DNA of 64,000 bases, taken from NCBI RefSeq assembly GCF_003254585.1, contig NZ_QJGZ01000029.1, positions 33,179 through 97,178 on the forward strand. The letters run 5' to 3'. The notes below the pieces were generated by a model, which saw only the letters and a list, made by a program, of their open reading frames with translations, was not told where the DNA came from and searched no databases. Positions within the stretch are counted from its first letter, which is position 1; every line of letters begins with the position of its first letter. Shown in pieces: positions 8,456-16,958 of this stretch. Both the position numbers and the translations under genes were made by a program. The stretch is from Flavobacterium sharifuzzamanii (GTDB lineage Bacteria; Bacteroidota; Bacteroidia; Flavobacteriales; Flavobacteriaceae).

Positions 8456-9232
8456 ATGATAAACAATAATCCTATAGGCGTTTTTGATTCTGGTATTGGC
8501 GGAACTTCCATCTGGAGCGCCATTCATGAACTTCTTCCAAACGAAAAAACCATTTATCTTGCTGACAATAAAAATGCGCCTTATGGCCAAAGAAGCAAAG
8601 AAGAGATTGTTGCATTAAGCAAAAAAAACGTAGAGTTTTTACTAGAGAATAATTGCAAACTTATCGTTGTTGCTTGCAATACCGCTACGACAAATGCTAT
8701 AGTCGAACTGCGTGCAGATTATGATGTACCGTTTGTTGGAATTGAGCCCGCTATCAAACCAGCGGCAAATAATTCTAAAACTCAGGTTATCGGAATTCTT
8801 GCTACAAAAGGAACGCTTAACAGTGAGTTGTTTAACAAAACTGCTGAGATGTTTCATAATACTAAAATCATTGAGCAGGTTGGACACGGACTTGTACAAC
8901 TAATTGAAGATGGCAATTTGTACTCACCAGAAATGACACAATTGCTAGAGTCATATCTTCAGCCTATGATTGAAGCTAATATCGATTACTTAGTTTTAGG
9001 ATGCAGCCACTACCCTTATCTAATTCCTCAAATAAAAAAAATTCTCCCAGATCATATTAAAATAATAGATTCAGGAGAAGCTGTGGCACGCCAAACTAAA
9101 AATCTGCTCAAAGAAAAAGTTGGTTTTTCTGAAAGCACAGATACTGATCCTGTATTTTATGTCAATTCTAATCCTAAAGTTTTAGAATCAATTTTAGAGT
9201 ATAAATATCCAGTAATCAAAAAAGACTTTTAG
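8456..9232 (+). CDS. murI: Glutamate racemase
   Basis: MurI interconverts L- and D-glutamate, supplying D-Glu for peptidoglycan. Both catalytic cysteine segments are present: VVACNTATTNA at residues ~71-81 and LGCSHYPYL at ~181-189. The N-terminal substrate loop IGVFDSGIGGTS and the YLADNKNAPYG segment are also present. Length (258 residues) is normal. It is a single-gene unit, convergent with the beta-barrel gene at 9237 with only 4 bp between stop codons and no room for a separate terminator. Confidence 0.96.
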   Translation: MINNNPIGVFDSGIGGTSIWSAIHELLPNEKTIYLADNKNAPYGQRSKEEIVALSKKNVEFLLENNCKLIVVACNTATTNAIVELRADYDVPFVGIEPAIKPAANNSKTQVIGILATKGTLNSELFNKTAEMFHNTKIIEQVGHGLVQLIEDGNLYSPEMTQLLESYLQPMIEANIDYLVLGCSHYPYLIPQIKKILPDHIKIIDSGEAVARQTKNLLKEKVGFSESTDTDPVFYVNSNPKVLESILEYKYPVIKKDF

Positions 9233-9236
9233 ATTA

Positions 9237-10472
9237 TTATTCAAACTTTCGCTTGACGAACCAAATTCCGTCCAATGATAGATTGATTGAGATTTTGTGG
9301 TAGTTTTCTTTTATTAGATCATTTGCGATTCTGCCTTTCTGCCCGTAAGAATAGGAAATATTAAGTGACGAAAACGTGTTATCAATTGGAAGATTTAATC
9401 CAATAGAAATAGATGCACTATTTATGCGCTGTTTGTCAATTTCTAGATAACCATTATCAAAATTAATACCTGCTGCATACCCCACTCTATCCCAATATCT
9501 TCTAACATTCTTATTGGCACTATAAGTTAATCCCAATGCAAAACGATCTTGATTTACAAATTTCCCATAAAGTTCAGATTGATTAGTGTTTCCCCAGAAG
9601 CTTTTTTCGTAATCTAAAGTCACATTCAGATTATTTTTAAATCGCTTGCTGGCACCAAAACCAATTTCTAAAGGCATATAATAATCGTCGGTATCTGAAG
9701 CCTTATCGGTTTCTATAGAAGATTCTACCTCATCTGCAATACTTGTTACAGATTGCACTTTGGAAGCATTTATTCTTGTTGGAACTTTGAATGTCGTTCC
9801 TATTGTAAATGTAGAATCAATTTTAAATTGAGCTCCTAATGTTGCACGAACGCCTCTATAATCTGTTTGCTTATGAATGGTAGTAATAGCATTCGAAATT
9901 AAAAAAGCACGGTCGTCCACCGTATTTCCAAAAAGTACTGTTCCTGTTGCTCCTACTGTCAATTTTTTTCCAAATCGATACCCATAAGAAAAATCTAAAT
10001 TATTTAAACCTCCCGAGCCTTGTGCTGTAACATAATAATATTCCTGACTGTCTGCGATTGGAAGTTTTAAATTAGAAATTTTAAACACTGAACTAGAATA
10101 TGGACGAAGTGCTAAACTAAAACCAGAATTTTTAGTAACAGGAAAAGCAAAAGCCAAATGAGAAAACTGAAAATTATTTCGCTTCTCTGTGCGATTACTA
10201 CTCTGATAAGTTGTTGCAATAGCTTTCCCTCCGATATCAAAAAGAAAATGATTCTGATACATGAATCCTAAAGAAGCTGGGTTTAAATTATTGATAAAAG
10301 TATCTGAAGGCAAAGCTATTCCTGAACCGCCAATTGAAGACAGATAACCAAAATCTGAATCATACAAACTTCCTACGCCATAAAGTGAATATGGAGAACT
10401 TGAAATACTTTGGGAAAATGAAGTCAGCGACATTAAAAGGAAGCAGCTCCAAAGAACAATTTTATTTTTCAT
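9237..10472 (-). CDS. Outer membrane beta-barrel protein paired with a DUF4270 lipoprotein
   Basis: A 411-residue secreted protein with a signal peptide (LWSCFLLMSLTSFSQ). Its N-terminal region (SSPYSLYGVGSL, then NNLNPASLGFM) resembles FadL/PorV-like barrels, with alternating strand sequence to a terminal hydrophobic segment. It does not match PorV closely enough to use that name. Its ATG at 10472 directly abuts the stop codon (10475-10473) of the DUF4270 lipoprotein gene, so the two are translationally linked and probably work together at the outer membrane. The substrate is unknown. Confidence 0.75.
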   Translation of the reverse strand: MKNKIVLWSCFLLMSLTSFSQSISSSPYSLYGVGSLYDSDFGYLSSIGGSGIALPSDTFINNLNPASLGFMYQNHFLFDIGGKAIATTYQSSNRTEKRNNFQFSHLAFAFPVTKNSGFSLALRPYSSSVFKISNLKLPIADSQEYYYVTAQGSGGLNNLDFSYGYRFGKKLTVGATGTVLFGNTVDDRAFLISNAITTIHKQTDYRGVRATLGAQFKIDSTFTIGTTFKVPTRINASKVQSVTSIADEVESSIETDKASDTDDYYMPLEIGFGASKRFKNNLNVTLDYEKSFWGNTNQSELYGKFVNQDRFALGLTYSANKNVRRYWDRVGYAAGINFDNGYLEIDKQRINSASISIGLNLPIDNTFSSLNISYSYGQKGRIANDLIKENYHKISINLSLDGIWFVKRKFE

Positions 10473-11798
10473 TTAGTAAGAGATGTAATAAATTTTCAGC
10501 TGAATTTTATTGTTGACATGTTTTTGATCACCTAGAACGATTCTATCAACAGATTGTGCAATTCCAGGCAATGTCAAAATAAGCGATGACCTTGAATCGG
10601 ATTGTTTTAGCATTTCTTTCTGAAGAAAGTTTCCGATCGGAATGGAATACCCTACATTTTCATTAAATTCATCACTACTTTTGCTCAGCTTTCCATAAAC
10701 CGAGGAACCTGCCGAATTTACAAGTGTTCCGCTTATTCTATTTAAATTATCTCCCACATAAACAGTTAGCGAATCTGCTAAAGGATATTTCTCCGAATAA
10801 GTATTATTGACCGGCTTAAGAATTAATTCTGCATCTACTATGGCACCATTTGCAGAAATATTCTTAAACTGTTTTATATTAGGAAAATCGATCCGACAAG
10901 CAACACCAGTTCCAGATTGTATAAATCCCTGATTATTGAGTAATGTACTGGATAGCGTACCCGTGGATACCGGTAGATTTTGCAGTAACGTTCCTGTCTT
11001 ATCGAGCGAAATAGAATTAAACTGCTTAGTGGCATCTAATATTGAAAAATCAATTATAAGTGGAGTTTCATCGTCTGTTTGATACTTCGAATAATATAAT
11101 CGAACCTTACTTTCAGAAACACTAAATCCGATAACATTCGAAGAACTTGAATTTTCTGGAACCAATACAAATCCCTTCAGATATTCTGTAAAGCTGTCAA
11201 AATCTGTAACTTCTCTTTTTTTTATTTTTTGAAAAAGAGCCTCACCAAATTCTTTACTCATTTGAATATTAATCGAATCTTTTTCCTTCGGTCTCGGTTT
11301 ATAAGATATTTTACCCAAACTTTCTGGACTATAAGTCAGCGTTGAATTATTATAGAAATTATTATCATCTTTGTTTGGCTTAACTTTTTGAGTTAATCTA
11401 TAAATATTGAATGTCTGCACTCTTGTAGTATCTCCGTAATAGTATTTGTCATACTTAAGAATCATAGAAATAGAGTCAAACACATAATTCACCGATTCTG
11501 TATCTGAACCTACGCTAGACAAAGCATAATTACTAGTAGAAAGCTGAAAATAGCTATCTGATTTTACTTTTCCGAAAATAGGATCATCGTAATTTCCTAT
11601 TAGAATTCTTCCTCGGTTAGAAGTTGCCAGTGAATCAAAATTAATTGTCGACATGTTGACTGTCACCGTATCAATCAAAATCACTTTATTGCTTAAAGCC
11701 AAATAATCTGACCCAACAGTAAATTCTCCAGTATCTGTATCTGTACCACATGAAAATAAGGTCAGTAAAAAAAGCAGTATCAATATAAACTTGTGCAT
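10473..11798 (-). CDS. DUF4270 family lipoprotein
   Basis: A 441-residue predicted lipoprotein. The signal peptide LLFLLTLFSC ends at a lipobox Cys (residue ~17), followed by an acidic TDTDTGEF region. The body shows the DUF4270 pattern: VDTVTVNM-like and RILIGNYDDPIFGKVKSDSY segments, regular beta strands, then a late LILTLPG segment. The biochemical role of the family is not established. It is first in a two-gene unit with the barrel at 9237 and divergent from the barrel gene at 12030. A TATATTTG box lies 16 bp upstream. Confidence 0.8.
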   Translation of the reverse strand: MHKFILILLFLLTLFSCGTDTDTGEFTVGSDYLALSNKVILIDTVTVNMSTINFDSLATSNRGRILIGNYDDPIFGKVKSDSYFQLSTSNYALSSVGSDTESVNYVFDSISMILKYDKYYYGDTTRVQTFNIYRLTQKVKPNKDDNNFYNNSTLTYSPESLGKISYKPRPKEKDSINIQMSKEFGEALFQKIKKREVTDFDSFTEYLKGFVLVPENSSSSNVIGFSVSESKVRLYYSKYQTDDETPLIIDFSILDATKQFNSISLDKTGTLLQNLPVSTGTLSSTLLNNQGFIQSGTGVACRIDFPNIKQFKNISANGAIVDAELILKPVNNTYSEKYPLADSLTVYVGDNLNRISGTLVNSAGSSVYGKLSKSSDEFNENVGYSIPIGNFLQKEMLKQSDSRSSLILTLPGIAQSVDRIVLGDQKHVNNKIQLKIYYISY

Positions 11799-11813
11799 AA
11801 TCTAATTTTTGAG

Positions 11814-11821
11814 CAAATATA
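11814..11821 (-). promoter_or_regulatory. -7 box for the DUF4270/barrel unit
   Basis: On the minus strand this reads TATATTTG, 15 bp before the DUF4270 ATG. The 231-bp divergent region up to 12030 also holds TAATTTTG at 12005-12012 for the opposite direction. No -33 match is obvious on either side. Confidence 0.45.
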
Positions 11822-12029
11822 AATTGCACACTTTGGCGACACACTATAACATATACTATCAAGCTTTTTTAAGCTACAGACTGCACAAAACAGTCTACAA
11901 CCTAAATTCTATTCTAAAATTTTAATTCGGCCGTAAAAACGACGATTTTGTCTATCAAAATACGTCATACATATATCTTCTTTTTTTTAAGGACTTCATC
12001 CGTCTAATTTTGAGCCAATAAAATAAATA

Positions 12030-12872
12030 ATGAAAGTACGGTTTTTAATTTGTTCTCTTTTTTTGATTTCATTTTTAGGTTTAAAAGCTCAAGGAAATTT
12101 TAGCGCAGCTATTAATTTCAAAACTGAGCCGACAGAAAAGATAAATTTTAACGAAACAAACATTGTTGTTTTTTATCAGAAAAAAATAGGAACAAAAAGC
12201 AAAATAGCGAACACGTTAGAATATTCTAATCTGAAGGTGAATTACGAATTGAATCCCTATAATTTTTATGCCGATCAGGACAAATTCAACCAAATTAAAA
12301 ACAAGTTTGAATATTCATCTGAAATAGCAGAAAAGACAAAATGGAAGATTTCAGTTATTCCAACAGCAAATTTTCAGAGTAAACTGGATTTTTCAGATGT
12401 TACTGTTTTAGGAAGTTTAGAAATAAGTCAACATATTAGTTCAAAACTGACTGTAATTGCTGGTGCTGGCCGAACATCAATTTTTGGAGCACCAAAGATT
12501 ACACCGATTGTTGCTTTTGATTATAAAATGAATGAAAAAACCAATTTTAGAATAGGATTCCCAGATTCGAAAATTTCTTATTCTAATAATGATCGAAACA
12601 AATTCAGTCTGACGAATAGTTTTAATGGAAACTTTTATCATTTAGACGAAACATCAAGCACAGAAAACAATGCCGAAAAAGCCATTTTATCACAAATGAC
12701 TTCGGCTTTAGAATACGAAAGAAATGTTGGAGGCAATTGGTTTTTAAATTTTAAAGGTGGTTATGATTTCAACAAAAAGTACAATTTACTTGACGGCAGT
12801 GACCATAAAATATACAACTATAATACCGGAAATGGTTACGTTTTAGGAATCGGGATCAAATACAAACAATAA
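12030..12872 (+). CDS. DUF6268-like outer membrane beta-barrel protein
   Basis: A 280-residue secreted protein with a signal peptide (FLICSLFLISFLGLKAQG). The remainder is amphipathic beta strands separated by short polar turns, ending with GNGYVLGIGIKYKQ as a closing barrel strand. It resembles the DUF6268 group of predicted barrels, of unknown function. It is the first gene of a same-strand run (barrel, Kelch, DUF4907, kinase, dioxygenase-like, regulator) with a 14-bp gap to the Kelch gene. It may be the outer membrane component sensed or controlled by that two-component system. Confidence 0.7.
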   Translation: MKVRFLICSLFLISFLGLKAQGNFSAAINFKTEPTEKINFNETNIVVFYQKKIGTKSKIANTLEYSNLKVNYELNPYNFYADQDKFNQIKNKFEYSSEIAEKTKWKISVIPTANFQSKLDFSDVTVLGSLEISQHISSKLTVIAGAGRTSIFGAPKITPIVAFDYKMNEKTNFRIGFPDSKISYSNNDRNKFSLTNSFNGNFYHLDETSSTENNAEKAILSQMTSALEYERNVGGNWFLNFKGGYDFNKKYNLLDGSDHKIYNYNTGNGYVLGIGIKYKQ

Positions 12873-12886
12873 ATATTAAATACACT

Positions 12887-13894
12887 ATGATTAATCTAAA
12901 AAAAGGAATTTTATTCGCAGCGCTTTTTTCAAGCCTCTTTTTTATAAGCTGCAGCAATGACGATGACGATGATGATTTGGTAGGAAACTGGATTAAAAAA
13001 TCAGCCTTTGATGGCCCTGCAAGATCTAGTGCCACAAGTTTTGTTATTGGAGATTATGCTTATGTAGTTGGCGGCTATACAGGCGATGTTTATTTAAAAG
13101 ATTTATGGGTTTACAACTCAAATGGAGATTATTGGGAACAGAAAGCTGATTTTGGCGGTGTTGGAAGAAGTTCTGCTTCTAGTTTTGCACTAAATGACAA
13201 AGGATATGTGGGCCTTGGTTACGATGGAACAAACAAACTGAAAGACTTTTACCAATATGATCCTTCTGCAAATAGCTGGACACAAAAAACAGATTTTGCA
13301 GGAACAGCTCGTTACGCTGCCGTAGGTTTTCAGGTTGATGGCAAAGCGTATTTTGGAACAGGTTATGACGGAAATTATTTAAAAGATTTTTATCAGTACG
13401 ATGATCAGGCCAATACTTGGACACTTGTAAATGGTTTTAGCGGTAACAAAAGACGCAATGCGACTGTGTTTACAATTGCAGACAAAGCATATTTGGTAAC
13501 GGGCGTGAACAATGGCGTTTATCAAGAAGATTTCTGGGAATTTGATCCAGCAACAGATGTTTGGACAAGAAAACGTGATATAGACAAAGATACAGATGAC
13601 GATTACAGCTACAATGACGATTATGCGATTGTGCGTTCTAATGCTTCGAGTTTTTCTATGAATGGCTTAGGATATGTTGTAGGAGGTGAAAACATCAAAA
13701 CAGTTTGGGAGTATAATCCATCAACTGATTTATGGACAGAAAGAACTCCGATGGAAGGCGCTACAAGAACTGATGCTGTTGGTTTCTCAATCAATAATCG
13801 CGGTTTCTATATGCTAGGAAGAGTTGGATCTACTTACTTTGATGATGCTTGGGAATTTAAGCCATTAGACGAACAAAGTGATGATGACAACTAA
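12887..13894 (+). CDS. Kelch-repeat lipoprotein
   Basis: A 335-residue predicted lipoprotein. The signal peptide ends in the lipobox FFISCSNDD, followed by an Asp run. Six Kelch-type blades of about 48-55 residues follow, each with paired glycines, an aromatic-rich strand and a YDP/YNP turn (FYQYDPSANSWTQKTDF, FYQYDDQANTWTLVNGF, FWEFDPATDVWTRKRD). The result is a beta-propeller likely exposed at the cell envelope. Kelch lipoproteins of this type sit beside DUF4907 and LytS-type kinases in other Flavobacteriia, which suggests a sensing or binding role. The 3' end overlaps the DUF4907 start by 17 bp. Confidence 0.88.
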   Translation: MINLKKGILFAALFSSLFFISCSNDDDDDDLVGNWIKKSAFDGPARSSATSFVIGDYAYVVGGYTGDVYLKDLWVYNSNGDYWEQKADFGGVGRSSASSFALNDKGYVGLGYDGTNKLKDFYQYDPSANSWTQKTDFAGTARYAAVGFQVDGKAYFGTGYDGNYLKDFYQYDDQANTWTLVNGFSGNKRRNATVFTIADKAYLVTGVNNGVYQEDFWEFDPATDVWTRKRDIDKDTDDDYSYNDDYAIVRSNASSFSMNGLGYVVGGENIKTVWEYNPSTDLWTERTPMEGATRTDAVGFSINNRGFYMLGRVGSTYFDDAWEFKPLDEQSDDDN

Positions 13895-14213
13895 AATTAA
13901 AAAATTCTTCTGGACATTACTCCAGAAGAATTTAATCGTTTTTGCGCTTCTTTTACTTTTTATTGCCTGCGCAAAAAAAGAAGCTTTAAGAACCGCGTCT
14001 TTTAAAACAAATTCTGGATGGGGCTACACAATAGCTTACAAAGAAAAAATTGTAATTAAACAGTCTATCATTCCAGTAATAAGTGATACTAAAAGTTTTG
14101 AAACTGAGAGAGATGCTTTGAAAGTTGCTAATCTAGTAAAGCAGAAACTCAAACAAAACTTATCCCCAACGGTAACCAAAAATGAACTAATTTTATTAAA
14201 AATAAAATTGTAA
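13878..14213 (+). CDS. DUF4907 family lipoprotein
   Basis: A 111-residue protein with a hydrophobic N-terminal segment ending in a lipobox (LLLFIACAKK, Cys ~31). The short mature domain contains SGWGYTIAYKEKIVIKQ and DALKVANLVKQKL, the DUF4907 pattern; the function is unknown. Three consecutive ATG codons (13878, 13881, 13884) precede the frame, all inside the Kelch gene end, so translation is probably coupled. A perfect 13-bp inverted repeat lies in its 5' coding part (13902-13933). The stop codon is immediately followed by the kinase ATG. Confidence 0.8.
   Translation: MMMTTKIKKFFWTLLQKNLIVFALLLLFIACAKKEALRTASFKTNSGWGYTIAYKEKIVIKQSIIPVISDTKSFETERDALKVANLVKQKLKQNLSPTVTKNELILLKIKL
13902..13933. 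repeat. Perfect 13-bp inverted repeat in the DUF4907 5' coding region
   Basis: AAATTCTTCTGGA (13902-13914), a six-base loop, then TCCAGAAGAATTT (13921-13933). It lies 8 bp after the Kelch stop codon. No uninterrupted T-run follows, so it could be a weak terminator, an mRNA-stabilising hairpin or an attenuator. Confidence 0.6.
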
Positions 14214-15329
14214 ATGCAGATCGATACCATTAAAAATACAGGCTACAACAAAATACTATTCCATTTTATGATATGGATTTTCTTTATTTTGACTTCTCTA
14301 ATTCAATTTTACGAAAGTCCATTTAGGCTAGACAATGATTTTTACGCTCAATGGCTTTCTGGAATTTTATTGTTTTATCTGAACTATTTTTATTTGGTTC
14401 CAAATTATTTGCTGCAAAAAAAATATTGGCTGTATGGTGCATTTGCTATTGGTCTGATTGCACTATTTATGGCAATACGATTAAATTATTTTGTTCCTGA
14501 ATTTAGACATTTAAGACCCGAAAAAATGATGCATTCTGAGACCATTATTCGTGATCCTCATTTTTTTCCAAGAGATGGTAAAATGCATCACAGAATAGAA
14601 ATGAGACAGCCTCTTTTCTTTAAAATTGCTCCTTCATTTTTTTACATTCTGATTATTACGATCTCAGCCATTATTAGAACATTGACTGAATTTTACAATA
14701 ATCAGCAAAATAAACTGATTGCCGAAACTCATCGAACAAATACCGAATTGATTTATTTGCGCAAACAAACCAATCCGCATTTTTTATTTAATTCTTTAAA
14801 CAGTATTTATTCTCTCGCACACAAAAAATCTGATTTGGTCCCTGATGCCATCGTAACCTTGTCTGAGCTTATGCGGTATATGCTGTATGAGACCGACAAC
14901 AAAACGGTGGCTTTAGAAAAAGAGGTCAATTATATTCAGAATTATATCGAATTGCAAAAGCTGCGATTAAACAATATTGAAGACATTGTAATCAATGTTC
15001 ATGGCGATACTAAAAACAAGTTTATTGAGCCTTTACTACTAATTTCTTTTGTAGAAAATGCCTTTAAATATGGAACTGATTATAAAGGCGCTGCTCACGT
15101 AAAAATCAAGATTCTGATTACAGATCACAATCTTGACTTTTGGATTGAAAACACCATTGAAAATTACGTGAAAGATCCTGAAAACTCAGGAATTGGATTG
15201 GTAAATATCCAAAACCGTCTTGATCTTCTGTATCCAAACGCGCATGAACTGACCATTACACAAGATAATAATTATTACCGAGTTCATTTGAATTTAAAGT
15301 TAGACGAAATTAAAACCGCAATACACTAA
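14214..15329 (+). CDS. LytS/YehU-type sensor histidine kinase
   Basis: A 371-residue inner membrane kinase of the LytS/YehU group. Transmembrane helices lie at ~15-35, ~47-65, ~76-95 and ~138-158, with a Met/His-rich loop (residues ~100-135) between the third and fourth. The phosphoacceptor region NPHFLFNSLNS is near residues 187-197, followed by the ATPase motifs LLISFVENAFKYG (N box) and GIGLVNIQNRL (G box). The partner is the LytTR regulator at 16158, separated by one intervening gene. The Met/His-rich extracytoplasmic loop could bind metal; that is inference. Its ATG directly follows the DUF4907 stop. Confidence 0.92.
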   Translation: MQIDTIKNTGYNKILFHFMIWIFFILTSLIQFYESPFRLDNDFYAQWLSGILLFYLNYFYLVPNYLLQKKYWLYGAFAIGLIALFMAIRLNYFVPEFRHLRPEKMMHSETIIRDPHFFPRDGKMHHRIEMRQPLFFKIAPSFFYILIITISAIIRTLTEFYNNQQNKLIAETHRTNTELIYLRKQTNPHFLFNSLNSIYSLAHKKSDLVPDAIVTLSELMRYMLYETDNKTVALEKEVNYIQNYIELQKLRLNNIEDIVINVHGDTKNKFIEPLLLISFVENAFKYGTDYKGAAHVKIKILITDHNLDFWIENTIENYVKDPENSGIGLVNIQNRLDLLYPNAHELTITQDNNYYRVHLNLKLDEIKTAIH

Positions 15330-15341
15330 AGAAAACTGATT

Positions 15342-16052
15342 ATGGACAGAAAAAAATTCATCCGAAATGGTATTTTGGGCATTGCTTCATTGGCAACAGC
15401 TTCAAAATTTTTAGAATCTTGTTCTAAAAGTGACAACGACGATACTGACACAAGCAATTCTGGAGATGGAAGCTGCACGGTTTCTCCTTCAGAAACAAAA
15501 GGTCCGTTCCCTATTAAAACGCCAAGTCAATTGGTTTTAGAAAACATCAAATCTGACCGTGTTGGAATTGCGTTATTGATTAATTTAAAAATCGAAAACA
15601 AAAATAATAATTGCGAACCTCTTTCGGGGGTTTTAGTAGATGTTTGGCATTGTGACAAAGACGGAAATTATTCTGAATATGGCGGCACGCAAATGCAACA
15701 AACCGATTACACTTCTGTCCATTTCTTGAGAGGAAGACAGACTTCAAACACTAATGGAGAAGTTTCTTTTATCTCAATTTATCCTGGCTGGTATCAAGGA
15801 AGAGCTCCACACGTGCATGTAGAAATTTTATCAAGTACAGGCACTTCTTTGTTAGTAACTCAGATTGCGTTTCCAGAAACCATTTCGAGTCAAGTTTACG
15901 CAAGCACCAATTATGTAGCACATGGACAGGCAGATACCGCAAATACAAAAGATAATGTTTTTGCCGACAGTTTGTCTGAAGAACTAGCTACAATAACAGG
16001 CAATCTAACAGATGGTTATACGCTTACAAAAACGATAACCGTTAACGCATAA
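15342..16052 (+). CDS. Intradiol ring-cleavage dioxygenase-like lipoprotein
   Basis: A 236-residue protein related to protocatechuate 3,4-dioxygenase. The N terminus (GILGIASLATASKFLESC) looks like a lipoprotein signal, so the enzyme would sit in the envelope rather than the cytosol. The Fe(III) ligand set seems complete: Tyr in VWHCDKDGNYSEY, then Tyr, His and His in YPGWYQGRAPHVHVEI. The ETKGPFPI motif typical of the fold is at ~52-59. It lies between the kinase (12-bp gap) and its regulator, an unusual place for a catabolic enzyme. No other aromatic-degradation gene is present, so its substrate may be a small phenolic or quinone signal; that is inference. Confidence 0.85.
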   Translation: MDRKKFIRNGILGIASLATASKFLESCSKSDNDDTDTSNSGDGSCTVSPSETKGPFPIKTPSQLVLENIKSDRVGIALLINLKIENKNNNCEPLSGVLVDVWHCDKDGNYSEYGGTQMQQTDYTSVHFLRGRQTSNTNGEVSFISIYPGWYQGRAPHVHVEILSSTGTSLLVTQIAFPETISSQVYASTNYVAHGQADTANTKDNVFADSLSEELATITGNLTDGYTLTKTITVNA

Positions 16053-16157
16053 TGTTGATTTGTAAAAACCAGTATTTTATGAAAATTTTAAAACTTAATT
16101 TACTGGTTTCAAATTACTTTTGAATTCAGAATAAATTAAAAAAACAATTTAGAAAAA

Positions 16158-16871
16158 ATGAAATGTGTAATTATTGATGACGAACCTTTGGCTGTAGAAC
16201 TATTGCAGGATTTTGTCAAAAAAGTAGATACTTTGGAACTGATTAGCACTTTCAATAATGCTATTGATGCCGTTTCGTTTATCAATCAGAATAATGTTGA
16301 TTTGATTTTTCTGGATATTCAGATGCCTCATTTTTCTGGAATAGATTTTTTAAATACCATAGAGAAAAAGCCTTTGGTTATTTTTACAACTGCTTATTCT
16401 GATTATGCTGTAGAAGGATTTAATCTCGGAGCAGTTGATTATTTAGTAAAACCAATACCTTTTCATCGATTTCTAAAGGCAGTTGTTAGAGCACAACAGG
16501 TTTTACAGCCTGTAACAACTCAAGCACTTGCCGAAAACAATAATACGCCTGAAATAGAACAGGATTTTATGTTTGTTCGCGCTGAATATGAAAATGTAAA
16601 ATTGAATTTTGCCGATATTCTTTTTATTGAAGGTCTTAAAGATTATGTCAAAATTTACACTACAGATAATAAATTCACACTGACTTTAATCAGCTTGATC
16701 AAACTTGAAAATCTGCTTTCAAGCAAAGGTTTCGCAAGAATTCACAGATCGTATATTATCAATATCAAACATGTAAAATCGATTCAGAAAAACAAGGTAT
16801 TAATAAGCGATAAAAGAATTCCTATCAGTGAAAGCTATAAAAGCACTTTCTTCGAAAAAATCAACCTTTAG
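16158..16871 (+). CDS. LytTR-family response regulator
   Basis: A 237-residue regulator. The N-terminal receiver domain carries the acidic pocket (VIIDDEP), the phosphoacceptor Asp in DLIFLDIQMP (residue ~54) and the conserved Lys in DYLVKPIPF. The C-terminal LytTR DNA-binding domain follows (DILFIEGLKDYVKIYTT, GFARIHRSYIINI). It is the expected partner of the kinase at 14214, since LytS and LytTR proteins are usually paired. A 105-bp gap separates it from the dioxygenase gene, and the convergent terminator at 16891 follows. Targets are unknown but may include the barrel-Kelch genes. Confidence 0.93.
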   Translation: MKCVIIDDEPLAVELLQDFVKKVDTLELISTFNNAIDAVSFINQNNVDLIFLDIQMPHFSGIDFLNTIEKKPLVIFTTAYSDYAVEGFNLGAVDYLVKPIPFHRFLKAVVRAQQVLQPVTTQALAENNNTPEIEQDFMFVRAEYENVKLNFADILFIEGLKDYVKIYTTDNKFTLTLISLIKLENLLSSKGFARIHRSYIINIKHVKSIQKNKVLISDKRIPISESYKSTFFEKINL

Positions 16872-16890
16872 TTTATGAAATTCCAATAAA

Positions 16891-16937
16891 AAAAATCCAA
16901 ATTCCAAAAAGCTTACATGTTTGGAATTTGGATTTTT
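16891..16937. terminator. Bidirectional terminator between the regulator and the gamma-CA gene
   Basis: A perfect 17-bp inverted repeat (AAAAATCCAAATTCCAA / TTGGAATTTGGATTTTT) with a 13-base loop. It ends in T-runs on both strands and sits between convergent genes. Confidence 0.85.
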
Positions 16938-16958
16938 CTGTTTTGAGATTTTATATTT

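Noticed and set aside
9237..10472. Could be PorV, the T9SS shuttle barrel
   Set aside because: The N-terminal sequence does not match the PorV opening, and it is paired with a DUF4270 lipoprotein rather than T9SS genes.
15342..16052. Aromatic-compound catabolic operon
   Set aside because: Only the dioxygenase-like gene is present; no cycloisomerase, lactonase or transporter gene is nearby, and the protein carries a lipoprotein signal.
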